Below, piece by piece: positions 57,496 through 64,000 of a DNA stretch of 64,000 nt. Numbering within the stretch: position 1 is the stretch's first letter; each line of letters begins with the position of its first letter. This DNA is from Bacteroidota bacterium (GTDB taxonomy: Bacteria > Bacteroidota > Ignavibacteria > UBA10030 > UBA8401): positions 124,001 to 188,000 of the forward strand of contig DATJPT010000002.1 in NCBI GenBank assembly GCA_035506275.1, written 5' to 3'. A model generated the notes under the pieces. It was not told the DNA's origin, did not search any database, and saw only the letters and a list, made by a program, of their open reading frames with translations. The position numbers and the translations under genes were made by a program.

Positions 57496-60474
57496 TCACG
57501 CTTCCGGCTTGAGAATGATCCCCTTATTCTTGTGACCGTTCATCTTGACCGTGACCGGCGTATCACAGCGAATGTGCCGGACGTACGTCATCTCTTCAAC
57601 GGCAGGCTGGGCGCCGAGCCATTCCCAATCGATAAACCCCTGTTCGACGTGCGGATTGACCGTAAAATATCCGACCATGAATGATGTGAGATTCTGGAAA
57701 AAGTGCGAGCCTTGCGACGGCGCAACGTTGAAGTCCTTCATGTTGGCTTCGACGATCGCCCGCGCGCCCGAGATCTGGTCCCACGTCACCGGAATGCCGA
57801 GCCACGGGTCAAGCGTCCCCCATCGACCGACGCCGATGAGAAGGTACGGCGTGTTCTCGGAGACCAGTTTCATGTTCATCCGTCCGACTTCCCAGCCGGC
57901 TTCCCGCGTCTTTGCCCGGTCGAACTTGTTGATGTCCACGACGACAATGTCGCGGATGTCCTTGATGATGCCGTTCCCCAGCACCTGAAGACTCTGACAG
58001 ATGAGTCCTCCCGGGTCCACTTCTTCGACGTTCAATTCCTCCAACTCGCGGCTAATGACGAGCGGCCGCATCTGGAGCAGGCCGAACTCCTTCGGCTTGC
58101 CTGTCGGTACGGAAAGATTGACCGCGAATTCGATCTCCACCGGCGATCCCATTCCCCAGCTCCCCATGTCGAGGAGAAGCTCGAGAATGCTCGGGAGCGG
58201 GAAAAGCTGTCCTTTCAGCACCGGGGCGAATGTCACCAGGCGGGTTCCCTGCCGCGAGATGCCGTCGGTGATCGAATTATTTTCGTGCGAGTATGTCGAG
58301 CCGATCGCGTTCAGGGTGCCGTCATACTCGGCGATCTGAAGGTCGAATTTTTTCACCAGCATGTCATGCGTCACGACGATCGCATCCTCGTGAGCATTCA
58401 GGACGAGGCCAAAAAATTCGTTCTGGTTATTCCGCACAGTATCTTTGATCGACGAGAGCTGCTGAAGCTGGAGCGGATGCTTGGGACAAAATCGGAGGAC
58501 GTTCCCGCCGTCGGCAATGATCTTCCCGAGCCCGAGCGCAAGCGATGCGATCCCGTCCTGCGGCGTTTGGGGCGCGAGGGGATAAAAATTGTACGACTTG
58601 CCGACGCCCGAGAAATCCGGGTAGAATTTATTGTTGTGCTCGACGCCGACCATCTTCTGAATGATCACGGCCATTTTTTCTTCTTCCAGCCGGTACGACG
58701 TCACCTTGATGTAGTCCTTCGCGGAACGATAAAACGTCGATGCATAGACGCGTTTGACCGTTTTGACAAGCTCTTTCAGACGGACGCGCGGGTCGGGGTC
58801 GTTGTTCGGGATCATGTACGTCTCGTACACCCCTGCGAAAGGATGGTATTGCGAATCCTCCAGAAGGCTCGATGAGCGAACCGCGAGCGGCTCATGCACA
58901 AGGTCGAGAAACGCCGCCAGGTTGTTCAGGATCTCTTCGGGAAATTTTTTCGCCTCCAGAAACCTCCGTGTCAATTCGGTATCATCCGTCGCGCTGAGGG
59001 CGAAATTCCTCAATCGGTTGTCGTCAAGAAACTGGTCGAAGACATCCGTTGCGATGACAACCGAGGAGGGGACGAAGATCCGCACGCCGTCGAATCGGTC
59101 GCGCACATCGTGGCTGTTGATGAGAAGATTGACGAACCCGAGTCCGCGGGCCTTCCCTCCCAGCGAACCGCTGCCGATGCGGGCAAAACTGTTCGCGGGG
59201 TCGAACGTCTCTTTCGTAAAATCGGTGATGCTCCCGCGCTGGCGGAGCTGGCGGTAATCGTGGAGCGACGAGATCAGGTCGGCGCGAAGAGCTCCGACCG
59301 AGGGATAGTCCGACACCTTGCGCGGACGAAGGCGGTGCGCCAGCCAGAATTCCGTCCTCGCCTTCAGCCAATTCGAAAAGTGATTCCGCTCCCCGTGGTA
59401 GCGGATGCTCTCTTCGGGAACGACATGAAGCTGTTCCTCGAGCGTTTTCAGATCCCGCGCGCGGCCAACCTCCGTCCCCTCCGGCGTCCGGAAGACGAAG
59501 TCGCCAAAGCTGAAATACTGGACCATGAATTGCCGCAGATCTTCAAGAAGCGTCGGGGAATCCTTCAACAAAAAGGAGGCGCCGACCAGCCGCGCCTGTT
59601 TCTCGTTCTCCGGCATGTTCGATTGAAGGAGGATCGGAATGTCCGGGTGCTCGATTTTGACGTTCTTAACGAACTCGATCCCGGCCTGCGGATCCTGCTT
59701 CCCATCCCGGAAAAAGTCGATGTCGGAAATGACGCCCAAAATATAGTCCTGGTATTTCCGGTAGTACTCCCAGGCCTCTTCGTACGTGGTGCAGAGGAGG
59801 ATCTTTGGCCGTGCGCGCATCCTCAGGAACTTATCGGTGAGGTTGATCCCCTCGGAAATGAGCCGCAGGGATTGCTTCAGCGTTTCCGTATAGATCAGCG
59901 GAAGGTAGGAGGAGTAGAAACGGACGTTGTCTTCTATGAGAATGATCGACTGAACACCCGCAGCAGCCGTATCGTTCTCGACGTTCAGCCGGTCTTCGAC
60001 GTACTTGATCATCGCGACGATGATGCGAAAATCCCCCTGCCAGATGAAGACCCTGTCGAACACGGAGGTGTCATGGTGCGCGAAGAGTTCCGTCAGCTCC
60101 CGATTGTCGTATGCCAGCACCACGATCGGAATGTTCAGCCCCGCCTCATGCACCATCCGCGCGAATGCGGCCGCGTGCATATCCTCGATATGGAGCGTGG
60201 TGATGATCATATCGAATCGGTTTTCTTCTTTCGCCAGCGCAAGCGCATCGTGTCCGCTTGAGACGCGCGTCAGTTCGGGCGAGTGGCTCAGGTTCAACCC
60301 CTGGTATTCGTTGCGGATCAACTCGTACAGTCTGCCGTCTTCCTCGAACAGATACGAGTCGTACAAACTCGAGACGAGCAGAATATCGCGCACCCTGAAG
60401 CGGGCCAGGTTCTGGAAGCCCTGGACAGGCGAGCTGTAGCCGTGATCAACCCAGAGCGGTTCGTACGTTTGCAT
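57496..60474 (-). CDS. Receiver-receiver-PEP synthase ATP-binding domain protein
   Basis: A 992-residue cytoplasmic protein. Residues about 25-150 form a receiver-like fold without the acidic pocket (ILLVSSLYDS; MIITTLHIED has Thr where the phospho-Asp should be). Residues about 170-330 form a second, more canonical receiver (IILIEDN; VISDIDFFRDG; FLLKDS). From about 440, IGSGSLGGKARGLGFVN and VRSSSLLEDSQYHPFAGVYE define the ATP-binding PPDK_N domain. The phospho-His swivel domain and PEP barrel of true PEP synthase are missing. A phosphorylation-controlled phosphotransfer or regulatory role is possible; the reaction is unknown. Confidence 0.85.
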   Translation of the reverse strand: MQTYEPLWVDHGYSSPVQGFQNLARFRVRDILLVSSLYDSYLFEEDGRLYELIRNEYQGLNLSHSPELTRVSSGHDALALAKEENRFDMIITTLHIEDMHAAAFARMVHEAGLNIPIVVLAYDNRELTELFAHHDTSVFDRVFIWQGDFRIIVAMIKYVEDRLNVENDTAAAGVQSIILIEDNVRFYSSYLPLIYTETLKQSLRLISEGINLTDKFLRMRARPKILLCTTYEEAWEYYRKYQDYILGVISDIDFFRDGKQDPQAGIEFVKNVKIEHPDIPILLQSNMPENEKQARLVGASFLLKDSPTLLEDLRQFMVQYFSFGDFVFRTPEGTEVGRARDLKTLEEQLHVVPEESIRYHGERNHFSNWLKARTEFWLAHRLRPRKVSDYPSVGALRADLISSLHDYRQLRQRGSITDFTKETFDPANSFARIGSGSLGGKARGLGFVNLLINSHDVRDRFDGVRIFVPSSVVIATDVFDQFLDDNRLRNFALSATDDTELTRRFLEAKKFPEEILNNLAAFLDLVHEPLAVRSSSLLEDSQYHPFAGVYETYMIPNNDPDPRVRLKELVKTVKRVYASTFYRSAKDYIKVTSYRLEEEKMAVIIQKMVGVEHNNKFYPDFSGVGKSYNFYPLAPQTPQDGIASLALGLGKIIADGGNVLRFCPKHPLQLQQLSSIKDTVRNNQNEFFGLVLNAHEDAIVVTHDMLVKKFDLQIAEYDGTLNAIGSTYSHENNSITDGISRQGTRLVTFAPVLKGQLFPLPSILELLLDMGSWGMGSPVEIEFAVNLSVPTGKPKEFGLLQMRPLVISRELEELNVEEVDPGGLICQSLQVLGNGIIKDIRDIVVVDINKFDRAKTREAGWEVGRMNMKLVSENTPYLLIGVGRWGTLDPWLGIPVTWDQISGARAIVEANMKDFNVAPSQGSHFFQNLTSFMVGYFTVNPHVEQGFIDWEWLGAQPAVEEMTYVRHIRCDTPVTVKMNGHKNKGIILKPEA

Positions 60475-60508
60475 GGGAGTATGTTAAGAAGGAAATACCA
60501 AAAATAAA

Positions 60509-60539
60509 AGCAGGCGAGTGGAATGCTCGCCTGCTTTTT
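60509..60539 (-). terminator. Bidirectional-looking terminator after gdhA
   Basis: AGCAGGCGAG (60509-60518) pairs with CTCGCCTGCT (60526-60535) around a 7-base loop. T tracts flank it on both strands: TTTTT on plus, and TTTTATTTTT beyond the stem on minus, the side that would end gdhA. Confidence 0.85.
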
Positions 60540-60551
60540 GCGGGAGATGGT

Positions 60552-62322
<1,771 letters not shown>

Positions 62323-63573
62323 ATGGTGAACGAAACTGTTCTTGACCGGCTTCTCCGGTACGTGAAGATCGACACGCAGTCGAAGGATGACTCAGATTCA
62401 TATCCAAGCACATCGAAGCAGTTCGATCTTCTCAATCTCCTTCTCAAAGAATCAAAAGAGCTCGGACTCAAAGACGCATCGATCGATAAATACGGCTACG
62501 TGACGGCGACACTGCCGTCGAACCTGCCGTCATCGCATAAAGCGCACGGCAAAGTTCCCGTCATAGGATTGATCTCCCATGTCGACACCTCGCCGTCGGA
62601 AAGCGGCGCAAACGTAAAACCGCAGGTTGTCGATTATAAAGGAGGAGACATCGTGCTGCCGGGGGATAAGAACGTCATCATCAAAGAGTCGGAGAACCCG
62701 GAACTTCGCCACAACATCGGCAAAAAGGTCGTCACGAGCGACGGAACGACGCTCCTCGGAGCGGACGACAAGGCGGGTCTCGCCATCATCATGACGGCGG
62801 CGCAGACGCTCCTCAATACTCCTTCCCTCCTGCACGGCGACATCCGTATCGGCTTTACTCCCGACGAAGAGATCGGCGCCGGGACAAGATATTTCGACAT
62901 CAAAAAATTCGGCGCGAAGTTTGCCTATACCGTCGACGGCGACACCCCCGGCGAATTGAACAAAGAGACCTTCAGCGCAGACCAGGCGGTCATCACCGTG
63001 CACGGGAGAAATATCCATCCCGGCTCGGCAAAAGGGATCATGGTGAACTCCCTCCGCACCATGGCCGACATCATCGCGCGGATGCCGAAAGACATCGCGC
63101 CGGAGACGACCGAAGGGTACGAACCGTACATTCATCCTCATACCGTCGAAGGCGAGGAATCGAAATCGACGTTGAAAATTCTCCTCCGCGATTTCAACAC
63201 GCCGGGATTGAAGGTCCTCAAACAGAAGCTGGAGAAGATCATCGCCGAAGTTCAACCCCTCCACCCGAAAGCGAAGATCGAGTTGACGATCGTGGAACAA
63301 TACCGCAACATGAAAGACGGCCTGGGAAACGACCCGCGGCTGCTCAACTGTCTCGAGGAGGCGACGAAACGGGCAGGCCTGAAGCCGATATGGGCGCCGA
63401 TCCGGGGAGGCACCGACGGTTCGCGTTTGACCGAAATGGGACTGCCGACGCCGAATATTTTTACCGGCGGACAAAATTATCACTGCAAGAACGAATGGGC
63501 TTCGGTCTACGGGATGGAAAAAGCCGTCGAGACGGTTGTCAATCTCGCACAGCTTTGGGTTGAAAAGAGCTGA
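62323..63573 (+). CDS. pepT: Peptidase T (tripeptide aminopeptidase)
   Basis: A 416-residue M20 zinc aminopeptidase that removes the N-terminal residue of tripeptides in the cytoplasm. Zinc ligands and catalytic residues are seen in ISHVDTSPSE (H and catalytic D), LGADDKAGLA (bridging D), FTPDEEIGAG (catalytic E, ligand E), YTVDGDTPGE and, near the C terminus, GGQNYHCKNEW. RGGTDGSRLTEMGLPTPNIF is a dimer/substrate loop. Length matches E. coli PepT (408). GAGGA precedes the ATG. An oligopeptide transporter gene follows. Confidence 0.95.
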   Translation: MVNETVLDRLLRYVKIDTQSKDDSDSYPSTSKQFDLLNLLLKESKELGLKDASIDKYGYVTATLPSNLPSSHKAHGKVPVIGLISHVDTSPSESGANVKPQVVDYKGGDIVLPGDKNVIIKESENPELRHNIGKKVVTSDGTTLLGADDKAGLAIIMTAAQTLLNTPSLLHGDIRIGFTPDEEIGAGTRYFDIKKFGAKFAYTVDGDTPGELNKETFSADQAVITVHGRNIHPGSAKGIMVNSLRTMADIIARMPKDIAPETTEGYEPYIHPHTVEGEESKSTLKILLRDFNTPGLKVLKQKLEKIIAEVQPLHPKAKIELTIVEQYRNMKDGLGNDPRLLNCLEEATKRAGLKPIWAPIRGGTDGSRLTEMGLPTPNIFTGGQNYHCKNEWASVYGMEKAVETVVNLAQLWVEKS

Positions 63574-63631
63574 ATGCCGCCGCAAAGGCACAAGTTAGTC
63601 TGATCTGAGTTAACTTTCTCAAGGAATTCTC

Positions 63632-64000
63632 ATGGAAACTCCCGCCTCGGCTTCGAACACGCTTCCGGACAATGCATACAAAGAATTGAAACCGGGGGAA
63701 GAATACCGCCCGATCATGAACCCCGACCAGTCGTACGACGAAGTGACCCCCTGGTCGGTCGGATGGGGATTGGTGATGGCGGTGCTCTTCTCGGCCGCAG
63801 CCGCGTATTCCGGATTAAAGATCGGCCAGGTCTTCGAGGCGGCGATTCCGATCGCCATCCTTGCGGTCGGATTGTCCGCAGCGTTCAAAAGAAAAGGGTC
63901 GCTCGGGCAGAACGTCATCATCCAATCCATCGGCGCAAGCTCCGGCGTCATCGTCGCGGGAGCGATCTTCACGATCCCCGCGCTGTATATCCTCGACCTC
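63632..64000 (+). CDS. OPT-family oligopeptide transporter (N-terminal part)
   Basis: The first 123 residues of a gene that runs off the right edge. A charged N terminus of about 45 residues is followed by membrane segments VGWGLVMAVLFSAAAAYSGL and FEAAIPIAILAVGLSAAF, then IIQSIGASSGVIVAGAIFTI. The KIGQVFEAAIP and QSIGAS motifs match the prokaryotic OPT family of oligopeptide or metal-chelate transporters. AAGGA precedes the ATG. Position 58 bases after pepT suggests shared peptide use. Confidence 0.85.
   Translation, partial: METPASASNTLPDNAYKELKPGEEYRPIMNPDQSYDEVTPWSVGWGLVMAVLFSAAAAYSGLKIGQVFEAAIPIAILAVGLSAAFKRKGSLGQNVIIQSIGASSGVIVAGAIFTIPALYILDL

Noticed and set aside
58894-60261. 455-codon plus-strand frame opposite the receiver-PEP synthase-like gene
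   Set aside because: Low-complexity, charged antisense translation of a gene with clear domains on the other strand.

Overview
The window reads as a chromosomal segment of a Gram-negative bacterium, most likely from the Bacteroidota / Ignavibacteriota-Chlorobiota side of the tree. This is inferred from family content (GH92 mannosidase, caspase-plus-DUF4384 proteins, a receiver-PEP-synthase-like protein) and from signal peptides: nine secreted proteins are all predicted to be cleaved just before a Gln, a habit known from Bacteroidota. No rRNA, tRNA, CRISPR array, prophage or insertion sequence was recognised. There are 51 protein genes; the first and last are cut by the window edges.

Region 1 (1-18.2 kb, plus strand) is sugar catabolism. 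A FucP/GluP-type hexose permease is followed by a polyol long-chain dehydrogenase, a fused E1 alpha-beta 2-oxoacid dehydrogenase and a sorbose-1-phosphate-reductase-like dehydrogenase. Next come a GH92 alpha-mannosidase, a CocE/NonD hydrolase, a D-lyxose/D-mannose isomerase-like cupin and a PfkB kinase, ended by a clear terminator. A second cassette holds a secreted beta-helix protein, a small lipocalin-like protein and a GH5 mannanase-like lipoprotein. Together they suggest breakdown of mannose-containing glycans and entry of mannose through fructose.

Region 2 (18.3-24.9 kb) is an AraC-family regulator divergent from seven reductase/cupin/CMD genes. It resembles the YqhC aldehyde-stress arrangement.

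Region 3 (24.9-48.9 kb, all minus strand) is an exopolysaccharide / O-antigen locus read from about 48.9 kb downwards. It encodes a NodB deacetylase, glycosyltransferases (GT4, GT2, GT9, GT26), an initiating phosphoglycosyltransferase, a Wzc-type tyrosine autokinase, a minimal SLBB protein, a Wzm/Wzt ABC exporter with C-terminal Wzt domain, two methyltransferases and an O-antigen ligase/polymerase. It ends with a hybrid histidine kinase whose catalytic motifs are degenerate, a low-molecular-weight tyrosine phosphatase, a mannose-1-phosphate guanylyltransferase-like enzyme and a half-size TauE/SafE permease.

Region 4 (49-60.5 kb) is signalling and envelope genes: a DUF2279 protein; a minus-strand trio of secreted seven-bladed WD40-caspase with EF-hand loop, secreted DUF4384 protein and CHASE2 adenylate cyclase; a divergent secreted TPR protein; and a 992-residue protein joining two receiver-like domains to a PEP-synthase ATP-binding domain that lacks the catalytic His domain. 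Region 5 (60.5-64 kb) is housekeeping: gdhA, pepT and the start of an OPT-family transporter.

The strongest candidates for undescribed biology are the pseudokinase-phosphatase pair at the end of the polysaccharide locus and the caspase / DUF4384 / CHASE2-cyclase trio.
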